This document shows, piece after piece, positions 1 to 11,661 of a stretch of DNA of 64,000 nucleotides (within the stretch, counting starts at the first letter, position 1; the number at the start of each line of letters is the position of its first letter). This DNA is from Aldehydirespirator sp965221605 (GTDB lineage: Bacteria; Actinomycetota; Acidimicrobiia; Acidimicrobiales; Aldehydirespiratoraceae). Where the stretch lies: contig CBDCSK010000014.1 of assembly GCA_965221605.1 (NCBI GenBank), forward strand, positions 372,001 through 436,000. The letters are read 5' to 3'. Position numbers and translations under genes: made by a program. The notes under the pieces were generated by a model, which made no database searches, was not told the origin of the DNA, and saw nothing but the letters and a program-made list of their open reading frames with translations.

Positions 1-3576
<3,576 letters not shown>

Positions 3577-3802
3577 GTGGTACTCCCGAGGGCCGGCTGA
3601 TCTGGGATCACGCGGTCGCGCGTGCGCGCGTCAGCATTGAGGAATTAGCCACGGGAGCCGCCCTCCCAGCGCGCACAGACGACCACGGTGGCAGGGATGC
3701 TAGCCCGCGGCACGCCCGACCGCAACCACCCCGGTGGCGCGGTTAGCCGCGAGATTAGCGGCTGCCGGGCCGTCGCGCCGTAATCAGGCCCCGCCCGGCC
3801 TC

Positions 3803-4570
3803 TCAGGAACGCAGCCGGGCCCGGACGGCGTCGATGTCGGCGTCGCTGGCGCCCGCCGCCGACAGGTAGCCGGCCGCGCCGCCCCACTGGTCGTGCAACT
3901 CCTGCAGGGTTCCCAGGATCACGGCAGGGCGGGCCTCCCACAGGGGGGCGAACTCAGCAGGATCGAGACCCAGGTCCTCGAGCATCGGCCGGAGCGACCT
4001 GGCCTCGGTGTGATCGCGATCGAGGCTGGGGCGGCGCTCCGACGACAGCGCGTAGTCGGCCGCCACATGCTCGGCGGCCACTCCGGCCAGGTCCAGCAGG
4101 AGCATCGAGGCCACCCCGGTGCGGTCCTTGCCGGCGGTGCAGTGGATCACGACCGGATCGCCCACCCCGACCTGGCGGGCGATCCTCACGAACGACGGGC
4201 CGAAGTTCTTCATGATGCGCACGTAGCCGGCCACCATCTCGGGCTCGCCGTAGAACTTGATCTCGCGGTCGACTATGCGCTCGTAGATGGTGCGGGTCCG
4301 GAAGGTCTCATCGCTGGTCATCGGCAGGCGGACATAGGACGCCCCCGCGGGGAGCCGGTCGGGGAACTCCGATGCCTCGGCCTCGGAGCGCAGGTCGAAG
4401 ACGTGGCGGATGTTGGCCGCCTCCAGACGGCGCAGGTCCGCGTCGGTGAGCGTGCACAGCCTGTCGGCCCGGAACACCAGGCCAGTCCTGATCGAGCCGC
4501 CGCCGGCGACGGGCAGGCCGCCCAGGTCGCGGAAGTTGCTTGGACCGTCGAGGTCCAGCCGCCGCTGCAT
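3803..4570 (-). CDS. Tyrosine/serine protein phosphatase (Y_phosphatase3 type)
   Basis: This 255-residue cytoplasmic protein has the N-terminal signature NFRDLGGLP and the P-loop HCTAGKDRTG (CX5R: Cys nucleophile, Arg at the end of the loop) around residue 143. Both are typical of the IphP/LipA-type phosphatase family, which removes phosphate from Tyr/Ser/Thr residues or phosphoinositides. The gene sits between rplL and rpoB on the same strand, a place where most bacteria have only an intergenic attenuator. It may be co-transcribed with the ribosomal proteins. About 50 bp separate it from rplL and about 226 bp from the rpoB start. The substrate is unknown. Confidence 0.9.
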   Translation of the reverse strand: MQRRLDLDGPSNFRDLGGLPVAGGGSIRTGLVFRADRLCTLTDADLRRLEAANIRHVFDLRSEAEASEFPDRLPAGASYVRLPMTSDETFRTRTIYERIVDREIKFYGEPEMVAGYVRIMKNFGPSFVRIARQVGVGDPVVIHCTAGKDRTGVASMLLLDLAGVAAEHVAADYALSSERRPSLDRDHTEARSLRPMLEDLGLDPAEFAPLWEARPAVILGTLQELHDQWGGAAGYLSAAGASDADIDAVRARLRS

Positions 4571-4621
4571 GAGTTGAGGGCGTGGGGGCGGCGCGTTGAG
4601 GCGACGCGGCCGGCGGCGGCG

Positions 4622-5005
4622 TCAGACCAGCTCGACCTCGGCGCCGACGGCCTCCAGGGCGGCCTTCGCCTTGTCGGCGTCTTCCTGGTTGAGGCCCTCG
4701 AGCACGGGCTTGGGCGCGTTGTCCACGAGCTCCTTGGCTTCCTTGAGGCCGAGCGAGGTGAGGCTGCGCACCTCCTTGATCACCTGGATCTTCTTGTCGC
4801 CGACCGCGGCCAGCACGACGTTGAAGGAGTCCTTGGCCTCCTCGTCCTCAGCGGCCGCGTCTCCGGCCGCGGGGGCGGCCACCGCGACCGCAGCCGGCGC
4901 GGCCGCAGTCACGTCGAAGCGCTCCTCGAACTCCTTGAGCAGTTCGCTCAGCTCGAGCACGGTCATCTGCGAGATCGAATCGAGGATCTCTTCTTTGGTT
5001 GCCAT
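4622..5005 (-). CDS. rplL: 50S ribosomal protein L7/L12
   Basis: This 127-residue stalk protein recruits translation factors to the ribosome. The N-terminal dimerisation helix (EEILDSISQMTVLELSELL) is followed by an Ala/Pro/Val-rich hinge at about residues 35-50. The C-terminal domain contains GLKEAKELVDNAPKPV. The start ATG at 5005 lies only 3 nt after the rplJ stop, so translational coupling with L10 is likely. Length and domain order are normal for the family. Confidence 0.98.
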   Translation of the reverse strand: MATKEEILDSISQMTVLELSELLKEFEERFDVTAAAPAAVAVAAPAAGDAAAEDEEAKDSFNVVLAAVGDKKIQVIKEVRSLTSLGLKEAKELVDNAPKPVLEGLNQEDADKAKAALEAVGAEVELV

Positions 5006-5008
5006 GGT

Positions 5009-5587
5009 TCAGGCCTCCTGTGTTTCGGATAGTTGTTGGTCGCCGTTTCCGGCACTCCGGGTGTCGATCAGCGCCTGGAGCCCGTAGGCGAAGTTGCGGG
5101 GCAGCGCCTGCAGGAGCCCGGCCAGCTTGACCAGCGGCGCCTGGAACCCGCCGGCCAGCTGGGCCAGCAGCACGTCGCGGGAGGGAAGGTCGGCCAGCGC
5201 GACCAGGTCCTCGGGGCCGAGGACCTTGGTTCCCAGCACCCCTCCCTTGAGCACGAGGGCCCGGTTGGTGCGGGAGAAGTCCCTGAGGGCCTTGGCCACC
5301 GCGGCCGCGTCCCCGCTGCCCTCGTCTCCCTCGCCGACGAACGCGATGGCGGTCGGGCCGGTGAGCAGATGGGCGACGTCGATGCCCAGATCGGCCACCG
5401 CCAGTCGCACCATGGTGTTCTTGTAGATGGTGTACTCACCGCCCGCGGCGCGCAGGGACCGGCGCAGTTCGGCCATCTGGGGGACGTTCAGGCCGCGGTA
5501 CTCGGTCAGCAGGGCCGCATCGCTGGCCGCCAGCCGGTCACGCACTTCGGCGACGACGGCCGCCTTCTCGGGCCTAGGAACTGTCAT
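5009..5587 (-). CDS. rplJ: 50S ribosomal protein L10
   Basis: This 192-residue protein anchors the L7/L12 dimers on the ribosome. The N terminus (KAAVVAEVRDRLAASDAALLTEYRGLNV) and the following RRSLRAAGGEYTIYKNTMVR block are classical L10 features. The long C-terminal helix ends in a slightly extended tail (GNGDQQLSETQEA). An ATG start at 5587 is used. The preceding 102-bp leader contains a stable hairpin that could be the autoregulatory L10-L12 binding site. Confidence 0.98.
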   Translation of the reverse strand: MTVPRPEKAAVVAEVRDRLAASDAALLTEYRGLNVPQMAELRRSLRAAGGEYTIYKNTMVRLAVADLGIDVAHLLTGPTAIAFVGEGDEGSGDAAAVAKALRDFSRTNRALVLKGGVLGTKVLGPEDLVALADLPSRDVLLAQLAGGFQAPLVKLAGLLQALPRNFAYGLQALIDTRSAGNGDQQLSETQEA

Positions 5588-5625
5588 GGGTGCCTTCCTC
5601 GTCCGGCGGGCCCGGCCGGCCCATT

Positions 5626-5647
5626 GGTGCTCCCCGCGGAGCGCACC
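5626..5647 (-). promoter_or_regulatory. Hairpin in rplJ leader (possible L10 autoregulatory site)
   Basis: The leader between rplA and rplJ can fold into GGTG/CACC plus CTCC/GGAG pairs with a 2-nt bulge and a 4-nt loop. It lies about 40 nt before the L10 start codon. L10-L12 complexes bind a bulged leader hairpin in many bacteria, so a role in autogenous control is plausible. Only the folding potential is seen here. Confidence 0.35.
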
Positions 5648-5689
5648 GGATGTCTCAGGTGAGCGTGGTGACCGGCGAGCCTACCGGGT

Positions 5690-6388
5690 TCAGTCGTCTG
5701 CTCCGACCTCAGCCGGGTCGACGCGCACGCCCGGACCCATCGAGGAGCTGAGCACCACCTTCTTCACGTACTTGCCCTTGGACGCGGCCGGCTTGGCCCG
5801 GTGGAGCTCCGACAGGACCGCTCTGAGATTCTTGACCAGATCCTCCTCCGCGAAGGACGCCCTGCCGATGGGGACGTGCACGTTGGCGAAGCGGTCGGTG
5901 CGGTACTCGACCTTGCCCCCCTTGAACTCTTCGATGGTGCGCTCCACGTCGTTGGTGACGGTTCCGGTCTTGGGGTTGGGCATCAGGCCCCGGGGGCCGA
6001 GAATTCGGCCCAGCTTGCCGACCACCGGCATCATGTCGGGCGTGGCGATAGCCACGTCGAAGTCGGTCATGCCCCCCTGGATCTGCTCGGCCAGATCCTC
6101 CGCGCCCACCAGGTCGGCCCCGGCCTCGCGTGCCAGCGTCGCGGTCTCGCCCTGCGCGAACACCGCGACCCGCACCTCCTTGCCGGTTCCCGACGGAAGC
6201 GAGATCGTGCCCCGCATCATCTGGTCGGCCTTGCGGGGATCGACCCCGAGCCTCACGACCACGTCGACGCTCTCGTCGAAGCGCCGCTTGGCCAGGTTCT
6301 TCACCAGGCTCACCGCGTCCGAGTCGCTGTGGAGGTGCAGGCGGTCGAAGCTCTTGACCGCATCCGCATGCTTCTTGCCTTTGGCCAT
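5690..6388 (-). CDS. rplA: 50S ribosomal protein L1
   Basis: This 232-residue protein forms the L1 stalk at the ribosomal E site. It shows the family core: LGVDPRKADQMMRGTISLP near residue 50, the GRILGPRGLMPNPKTGTV signature near residue 130, and VGRASFAEEDLVKNL-like sequence before the C terminus. The ATG start at 6388 lies 26 nt after the rplK stop, as expected for a rplKA operon. No anomalies were seen. Confidence 0.98.
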   Translation of the reverse strand: MAKGKKHADAVKSFDRLHLHSDSDAVSLVKNLAKRRFDESVDVVVRLGVDPRKADQMMRGTISLPSGTGKEVRVAVFAQGETATLAREAGADLVGAEDLAEQIQGGMTDFDVAIATPDMMPVVGKLGRILGPRGLMPNPKTGTVTNDVERTIEEFKGGKVEYRTDRFANVHVPIGRASFAEEDLVKNLRAVLSELHRAKPAASKGKYVKKVVLSSSMGPGVRVDPAEVGADD

Positions 6389-6414
6389 GATCGCTCTCCG
6401 TGCTCCGCGGCCGC

Positions 6415-6840
6415 TCAGACGACGGTGATGCCCATGGATCGGGCCGTGCCCTCGATCTGCGCCTTGGCCGCCTCCAGGTCGTTGGCGTTCAGGTCAGGCA
6501 TCTTCACCTCGGCGATCTCGGCCAGCTGCGCGTCGGTGATGGTGCCCACCGACTCGCGGCCCGGCGTCTCGGCCGCCTTCTCGAGACCAGCCGCGGTCCG
6601 GATCAGGTACGACGTCGGAGGGGTCTTGGTGATGAATGTGAACGACCGGTCCTCGTAGATCGTTATCTCCGCCGGGATGATCTGGCCCCGCTTGTCCTCG
6701 GTGCGGGCGTTGTAGTCCTTGCAGAAGTCCATGATGGCCACGCCGTGGGGGCCGAGTGCGGTGCCGACCGGCGGCGCGGGGGTGGCCTGGCCGGCGGGGA
6801 TCTGGATCTTCACTAGGGCGGCAACCGGCTTTCGTGCCAT
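6415..6840 (-). CDS. rplK: 50S ribosomal protein L11
   Basis: This 141-residue protein belongs to the GTPase-associated centre and is the target of thiostrepton. The N-terminal domain has QIPAGQATPAPPVGTALGP with the conserved helix prolines, followed by GVAIMDFCKDYNART. The C-terminal RNA-binding domain ends in DLEAAKAQIEGTARSMGI. The ATG is at 6840, with nusG 78 bp upstream. Order and spacing match the standard secE-nusG-rplK-rplA arrangement. Confidence 0.98.
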   Translation of the reverse strand: MARKPVAALVKIQIPAGQATPAPPVGTALGPHGVAIMDFCKDYNARTEDKRGQIIPAEITIYEDRSFTFITKTPPTSYLIRTAAGLEKAAETPGRESVGTITDAQLAEIAEVKMPDLNANDLEAAKAQIEGTARSMGITVV

Positions 6841-6918
6841 CGGGACTTCTCTCAGACTTGTCTACGGGCGAAGGGGCAGTGTGGCGGGATCGGTGGCCGG
6901 CTACAACCCGGACGCAGG

Positions 6919-7632
6919 CTACAGGCGGGCGACCTGTGCGAACTCGAGTTCCACGGGCGTCTCGCGACCGAAGATGTTGACCAGCACCTTCACCTTGAGC
7001 TGGTCCTCGTTGATCTCGATTATCTCGCCGGAGAAGTCGGCGAAGGGGCCGTCCTTGACGCGGACGGTCTCCCCCATGCCGTACTCGAACATCGGCTTGG
7101 CCCGCTTAGACGCCTCCCGGGACCGGTCGGCCTCCACCCCGAGGAAGGCTTCGACGTCACGGCGGCGCAGCGGCGAGGGCGAACCGCCCTGGTTGACGAA
7201 GCCGGTCACATTGGGGGTGTCGCGTATGACCGGCCAGACCTCGTCGTCCAGCTCGCAACGCACGAACACGTACCCGGGGAACAGCCGCTTGGAGGAGATC
7301 ACCTTCTTGCCGTTCTTGAACTCGGGCACGTCCCGCAGCGGGATGACCACCTCATGGATGCGGCCCTCCATGTTCATCGACGCGGTGCGGGCCTCTAGGT
7401 TCTGCTTGACCTTCTTCTCATAGCCGGACTGGGTGTGGACGACGAACCACTTGCCGGGCTTGTCATAGGGGCTGACCGGGGCGGGCGCTTCGCCGTCGGC
7501 GTCGGCGCCGGTGGCGAACAGGTCGTCCTCGGTGAGGACGGGCGCGTCGCCCGGGACGGGGTCGTCGGTCGCGACCGCTTCGGCGGTGGGAGCGTCGGCA
7601 ACCGGTGCTTCGGTAACGGGGGTGTCAGTCAT
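6919..7632 (-). CDS. nusG: Transcription termination/antitermination factor NusG
   Basis: This 237-residue protein couples RNA polymerase to Rho or to the ribosome. An acidic, Ala/Pro-rich N-terminal extension of about 60 residues, common in actinobacteria, precedes the NGN domain (KWFVVHTQSGYEKKV to LFPGYVFVRCELDD). The C-terminal KOW domain begins at VRVKDGPFADFSGEI. The ATG start at 7632 is 13 nt downstream of the secE stop, so the two genes are one operon. Confidence 0.97.
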   Translation of the reverse strand: MTDTPVTEAPVADAPTAEAVATDDPVPGDAPVLTEDDLFATGADADGEAPAPVSPYDKPGKWFVVHTQSGYEKKVKQNLEARTASMNMEGRIHEVVIPLRDVPEFKNGKKVISSKRLFPGYVFVRCELDDEVWPVIRDTPNVTGFVNQGGSPSPLRRRDVEAFLGVEADRSREASKRAKPMFEYGMGETVRVKDGPFADFSGEIIEINEDQLKVKVLVNIFGRETPVELEFAQVARL

Positions 7633-7645
7633 GGGTTGGGGGACC

Positions 7646-7939
7646 TCAGGTATCGAACAGCTCGAGTACGAACGTGGAGAAGACCCAGTCGAGCCCGTAG
7701 ATCATGGCCGTGAGAACCACGACCGTGACCAGCACCACGATGGAGTAGTTGACCGTCTCGGCCCGGCTCGGCCAGGCCACCTTGCGCAGCTCGCCTCTCA
7801 CCTCGCGCAGGAACTGCGTGGGCGAGGTCCGCTCGTTCGTCGTCGAGGCGGGGCGGCTGCGGGTGCGGACGGGCGTGCCTTCGGCATCGACCTCGCCCTG
7901 CTTCTGCAGCATGCGCTTCTGCTGACGGTTCATCGCCAT
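7646..7939 (-). CDS. secE: Preprotein translocase subunit SecE
   Basis: This 97-residue small subunit of the SecYEG channel has a basic, disordered N terminus. It is followed by the conserved amphipathic helix (FLREVRGELRKVAWPSRAE) and one transmembrane segment (YSIVVLVTVVVLTAMIYGLD). This is the short, one-helix form usual in Gram-positive bacteria. It is immediately upstream of nusG and downstream of tRNA-Trp. A second in-frame ATG lies two codons inside the gene. Confidence 0.96.
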   Translation of the reverse strand: MAMNRQQKRMLQKQGEVDAEGTPVRTRSRPASTTNERTSPTQFLREVRGELRKVAWPSRAETVNYSIVVLVTVVVLTAMIYGLDWVFSTFVLELFDT

Positions 7940-7998
7940 AGTTGGGGTTCACCTCGCATGGGGTTGCATCGCCGCAGGCGGTGGCCGTCGGCGATTCG

Positions 7999-8071
7999 CA
8001 GGGGCGGAGGGACTCGAACCCCCAACCGCCGGTTTTGGAGACCGGTGCTCTGCCAATTGAGCCACGCCCCT
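7999..8071 (-). tRNA. tRNA-Trp (CCA)
   Basis: The minus strand folds as a tRNA: 7-bp acceptor AGGGGCG/CGCCCCT, a CCGGT/ACCGG anticodon stem around loop CTCCAAA giving anticodon CCA, a T-loop GTTCGAG, and discriminator G. No CCA tail is encoded. It sits directly before secE, as in many actinobacteria. Confidence 0.95.
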
Positions 8072-8128
8072 CAGCAACGCGGAAAGGCTACCAGCGCGAC
8101 CTCCGGAACGGCTACGGCATCAGCACTG

Positions 8129-8491
8129 CTAGGACGCCAGCCGGGCGGCGCGGCGATGACGGGCCGCGATGAAGCCCGCGGTGGCTGCAGCCCCGGCGGC
8201 GATGCCGGAGACCGCGGCCACGACGCCTGATCGGGCCATCCGGTCCAGCAGACGCCCGTGAAGGTCGAGGGTCTCCAGGATCTGCGACTCCAGGCCCGAG
8301 TCCTCCCCGGTGGGTGCTTCCCGCAGCGATTGCATGGCCTCCATCAGCCGCCGGTACCGGGACTGCTCGGCCCGGCACCGCAGGCACGTGGACAGATGGT
8401 CCAGCTCCAGCGGTCCGAAGGCGCGGTCGGAGCCTCCAGCCGCGGCGAGGGCGTCGCTCACCGACACGCAGTCGGCGCGGTCACCGGTCAT
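8129..8491 (-). CDS. Zinc-binding anti-sigma factor (ZAS-like), membrane-anchored
   Basis: This protein of about 120 residues is translated from an ATG at 8491 that overlaps the end of the ECF sigma gene by about 11 nt. Residues 29-36 (HLSTCLRC) form the HxxxCxxC zinc-anti-sigma motif. A hydrophobic Ala/Gly-rich segment near the C terminus (VVAAVSGIAAGAAATAGFIAA) is a probable membrane anchor. The overlap with, and position after, the sigma gene strongly suggest that it sequesters that sigma factor. A longer reading frame exists upstream, but it lies inside the sigma gene and looks unlike protein. Confidence 0.75.
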   Translation of the reverse strand: MTGDRADCVSVSDALAAAGGSDRAFGPLELDHLSTCLRCRAEQSRYRRLMEAMQSLREAPTGEDSGLESQILETLDLHGRLLDRMARSGVVAAVSGIAAGAAATAGFIAARHRRAARLAS

Positions 8492-9131
8492 GGTCGTGGT
8501 CCTCTCCGGGCAGGGGGAGCACCTGTTCGCGCAGGCGCCGGCGAGCCCGGTGCAGGCGCACCTTCGCGGCGGTGACCGAGATGCCGAGTTCCTTGGCGAT
8601 GGCCTCATGGGACAGGTCGTACATGTCCCGCAGCACCACCACCGAGCGCAGGCGCGGCGGGAGGTCGCGGATGGCGGCGTCGAGGTTCACCCGCAGCGCG
8701 GCGACATCCCCCAGCAGGGTCGGGTCGTAGTCGGGCCGGGTGTCGATCACATCGTCATGGGCGCCGAGGTGATCGTGACGATGGAGCCGGCGCCGGCCGT
8801 TGTGAGTGGCCGCGCAGTTGGCCACGATTCGGTACAGCCAGGTGCTGAAGAGCGCATCGCCGCGGAATCGGCCGACGCTCCGGTAAGCCCTCAGGTACGC
8901 CTCTTGAACCACGTCGCGAGCATCCTCCGTGCTGCCCGTCAGGCGCAGAGCCAGCGCGTACGAGTCGGAGTGGGTGATCCGCACGAGCCGGTCGAACGCC
9001 TCCCGGTCGCCGGACCTGGCCCGCTCGACGAGCGAGACCATGTCCGGTGAAGATTGAGACTCGCGATCGCCGCCGACGTTACGCCGCGGCTGCTCGACGG
9101 CACGCAGCCGGCGCCGGGGCGATGCAGTCAC
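8481..9131 (-). CDS. ECF-family RNA polymerase sigma factor
   Basis: This 216-residue group 4 sigma factor has region 2 at about residues 35-105 (FDRLVRITHSDSYALALRLTG, DVVQEAYLRAYRSVGRF, STWLYRIVANCA). Region 4 is at about 150-205 (LPPRLRSVVVLRDMYDLS, IAKELGISVTAAKVRLHRAR). A GTG at 9131 gives the full frame; the internal ATG at 9041 is an attractive alternative start. It overlaps its putative anti-sigma gene. The pair lies between tRNA-Met and tRNA-Trp, where rpmG is often found. Confidence 0.92.
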   Translation of the reverse strand: MTASPRRRLRAVEQPRRNVGGDRESQSSPDMVSLVERARSGDREAFDRLVRITHSDSYALALRLTGSTEDARDVVQEAYLRAYRSVGRFRGDALFSTWLYRIVANCAATHNGRRRLHRHDHLGAHDDVIDTRPDYDPTLLGDVAALRVNLDAAIRDLPPRLRSVVVLRDMYDLSHEAIAKELGISVTAAKVRLHRARRRLREQVLPLPGEDHDHDR

Positions 9132-9185
9132 AGCAGTTGTCTACCAGGCCCTGACGCGGCCTTCCATGCAGCGTGCTACTGGCGG

Positions 9186-9259
9186 TAGCGACGGACAGAC
9201 TCGAACTGTCGACCTCTCGATTATGAGTCGAGCGCTCTTACCAACTGAGCTACGTCGCC
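9186..9259 (-). tRNA. tRNA-Met (CAT)
   Basis: The cloverleaf is on the minus strand: acceptor GGCGACG/CGTCGCT with one G-U pair, anticodon stem CTCGA/TCGAG around CTCATAA giving CAT, T-loop GTTCGAG, and discriminator A. An elongator methionine tRNA is likely because the initiator-type GGG/CCC anticodon stem is absent. Confidence 0.94.
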
Positions 9260-9287
9260 GGGACGGGCAGGACCGATGCCTGCGCCG

Positions 9288-9360
9288 AGCTCCCTGTCAG
9301 AATCGAACTGACGACCTTCTCCTTACCATGGAGACGCTCTGCCGGCTGAGCTAAGGGAGC
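9288..9360 (-). tRNA. tRNA-Thr (GGT)
   Basis: The minus-strand cloverleaf has acceptor GCTCCCT/AGGGAGC and anticodon stem TCTCC/GGAGA around loop ATGGTAA, giving GGT, plus a T-arm with GTTCGATT. It lies 28 bp upstream of tRNA-Met and is probably co-transcribed with it. Confidence 0.94.
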
Positions 9361-9513
9361 GTGCCGGCGCCGGGGCGCCGGTCCGCCATGATGCCACAGT
9401 GCCCGACCGTTCCCAACCGTCGGGACCCGGCTGTTGGGCGGCGAACTCGGCGGAGGTGAACCGGCTGACGCCTCTCGGCGCCGGCTACCGCGGCCCGCTC
9501 GAAGCGACGCCCG

Positions 9514-10737
9514 CTAGCTGATGACCTTGCGGGCGCACTCGACGAACTCGTCGTTGGTCAGCAGCGCCTTCTTCTGCAACGACTTGGCCTTGACGATCCC
9601 GAGGATCTCCAGGATCTCGTCCTCGTCGGCGGACATGTCGTTGCGCTCGAGCCACACCCGGATGGAGTCGACGCCCGAGCCCTTCCCCAGCACGATCTCG
9701 GGGGCGGCCTGGCCGACCAGCTCGGGACGGAACGGGAAGGCCTCGGTCACCTCGTCGCCCACATTGCGCACCCAGGTCGCGATGATGCCGGACTCGACGT
9801 TGTACAGGCGATCCCCCACCACCGGGCGGTTGCCGGGCTGAGCCACCCCGGCCATCTCGAGCACCTGCCGGGAGATGTCGGTGAAGTGCTCGGTCTTGAT
9901 GCCGGTGTCGAGCCCGTACATGGTGAGCAGGGCCAGGATGGTCTCCTCGGTGGGCGTGTTGCCCGAGCGCTCGCCGAGACCGGTCACGGTGGTCTGGATG
10001 ACCTCGACGCCCTCGGTCACGGCCAGGATGGTGTTGGCCACGCCCATGCCGAAGTCCATGTGGAAGTGAGTCTCCATGGGAACGCCGAGGCGGTCCCGGG
10101 TCTGGCGCACGAAATAGGCGACCGCGTGGGGCGACAGCACGCCGAAGGTGTCGACGAGGGCCACTGCGTCGACGTAGCCGTCGGTGGCGACCCGCTCCAT
10201 CATGTCGAGGTACTCGCCGATCTCGGCCCGGGTGGCGTCGATCGGGAAGAACGTCACCTTCAAGCCGTGCTCATAAGCGAAGTTGGTGGCCTCGATGGAC
10301 GCTTCGAGCGCCCGCTCCACCGGCCAGCGGTAGCCCTTCTGGATCAGGTGGTGGCTGGAGGGCACCTCCATGATGACACCGCCGACGCCGCAGTCGATGG
10401 CCAGCTTCACATCGTCGACCATGCACCGCGAGAACGCATAGACCTCGGAGTCGAGCCCGGCGGCCGCGATGCGGCGGACGGCCTCCTCGTCCGCGGGCGA
10501 CACCGCAGGGAGTCCGGCCTCGATGCGGTGGATTCCGGCGTCGCTGAGCAGCTCCGCGATACGCACCTTCTCATCGGCGGTGAACTCCACGCCGGCCTGC
10601 TGCTCGCCGTCGCGCAGGGTCACGTCGTGGACCTTGAGGGTCTCGGGGAGGTTCATCTCCCCGGTGGCCTCGGGCAGGTAGTTCCACGGGCTGGAGAACC
10701 AGTTGTCGGTGATCCATGGGGTCGTCGATGAACTCAT
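9514..10737 (-). CDS. DRE-TIM metallolyase (homocitrate/isopropylmalate synthase-like)
   Basis: This 407-residue protein has the HMGL-like TIM barrel. The DRE-TIM signature VTLRDGEQQAGVEF lies near residue 40, THFHMDFGMGVANT supplies the metal-binding HxH near residue 215, and GLGERSGNTPTEE lies near 245. It is shorter than true LeuA and lacks the leucine-regulatory domain. Homocitrate synthase, citramalate synthase or a lyase-type activity are all possible. A GntR/FadR regulator lies 88 bp upstream with a palindrome between them, which favours a catabolic role under its control. The exact substrate cannot be assigned. Confidence 0.85.
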   Translation of the reverse strand: MSSSTTPWITDNWFSSPWNYLPEATGEMNLPETLKVHDVTLRDGEQQAGVEFTADEKVRIAELLSDAGIHRIEAGLPAVSPADEEAVRRIAAAGLDSEVYAFSRCMVDDVKLAIDCGVGGVIMEVPSSHHLIQKGYRWPVERALEASIEATNFAYEHGLKVTFFPIDATRAEIGEYLDMMERVATDGYVDAVALVDTFGVLSPHAVAYFVRQTRDRLGVPMETHFHMDFGMGVANTILAVTEGVEVIQTTVTGLGERSGNTPTEETILALLTMYGLDTGIKTEHFTDISRQVLEMAGVAQPGNRPVVGDRLYNVESGIIATWVRNVGDEVTEAFPFRPELVGQAAPEIVLGKGSGVDSIRVWLERNDMSADEDEILEILGIVKAKSLQKKALLTNDEFVECARKVIS

Positions 10738-10796
10738 CTCGCCTCCTCGGGCGTAACGGCGGCGCTACTGCGCCTCGACTCGTCGATCATATATTA

Positions 10797-10813
10797 TGTC
10801 AGGTCCTCTGACA
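10797..10813. promoter_or_regulatory. Candidate GntR operator
   Basis: A TGTCA-N7-TGACA inverted repeat lies in an AT-rich patch (ATCATATATTATG) between the GntR gene stop and the lyase start. Position and dyad symmetry suit a FadR-subfamily binding site in the lyase promoter. This is inferred from sequence only. Confidence 0.45.
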
Positions 10814-10824
10814 AGCCCCCCTGC

Positions 10825-11511
10825 TCAGGACCGCAGGTCGATCTCCAGGACCGACCGCGGTATCTCCAGGTGATCCCTGATCGCAGACGCGGCCGCCTCG
10901 ACATCGTGACGGACCAGGGCATCGAACATGCGCTGGTGATCGCGGGTCGCCTGCTCGCGTGCGGTGGGCCTGGCCTTGAGCGCCATGCTCACATACATCA
11001 CAGAGGTGTCCAGCAGGGTTCGCAGGATTGCCAGCATCCGGGGCGAGTCTGCGGCCGCGTAGATCGTCATGTGGAAGTCGCGATTGAGCATCACCCAGTT
11101 GGCCGGCGGCGGCGCCTCCTGCATCTGCTCCAGCAGGGACCCGACCCGGTCCAGCTCCTCGGGAGTGATCCGGGCCGCCGCCTTCTGCATCGCTACCACC
11201 TCGAGCAGCAGCCGCAGGTCGTATATCTCCTGGAGCTCCTCGTTGCTGATGCGGTGCACGGTGCCGCCCCGGTGGGCGTCCAACTCGACGATGCCCTCGG
11301 CCGCGAGGTCCCGCAGCGCCTCGCGCACCGGGGTGGTGCTGACACTCAACTGCTCGGCGAGTTCAGCCTGGACCAACCTTGTCCCCCCGGGCAGGCTGCC
11401 ATCGAGGATGCCCTCTCGCAGGGTCTCCCGGACGAACTCGTGGGCCGTCACCCGGGTGCGGGTGGTCTTATGGGAACGGAGTCCCGTGTCGGTCACGTCC
11501 GGTCCTTCCAC
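10825..11511 (-). CDS. GntR-family transcriptional regulator (FadR/FCD subfamily)
   Basis: This 228-residue protein has an N-terminal winged helix at about residues 22-88 (LVQAELAEQLSVSTTPVREALRDL, with the GntR VREAL signature). It is followed by an all-helical FCD domain with the metal/ligand residues in NRDFHMTIYAAADSPRM and RDHQRMFDAL. Such proteins sense small carboxylates and usually repress neighbouring catabolic genes. It lies upstream of the DRE-TIM lyase on the same strand and is divergent from the FAD monooxygenase at 11662, so it could control both. Confidence 0.93.
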   Translation of the reverse strand: MEGPDVTDTGLRSHKTTRTRVTAHEFVRETLREGILDGSLPGGTRLVQAELAEQLSVSTTPVREALRDLAAEGIVELDAHRGGTVHRISNEELQEIYDLRLLLEVVAMQKAAARITPEELDRVGSLLEQMQEAPPPANWVMLNRDFHMTIYAAADSPRMLAILRTLLDTSVMYVSMALKARPTAREQATRDHQRMFDALVRHDVEAAASAIRDHLEIPRSVLEIDLRS

Positions 11512-11661
11512 GAGGGTGCAGGAAGTGCATCGATAGTATCAGTGACGCTGTATTCGAAAGGGAGACCCGAATGCAGTGTGTGCAGGTCACCGCACCCGAA
11601 TAGGCCGCAGCGCTCTGGGGCCGCTCACTAGGTTCTTGCCCGTGACTTCCCGGGCAGGCCG

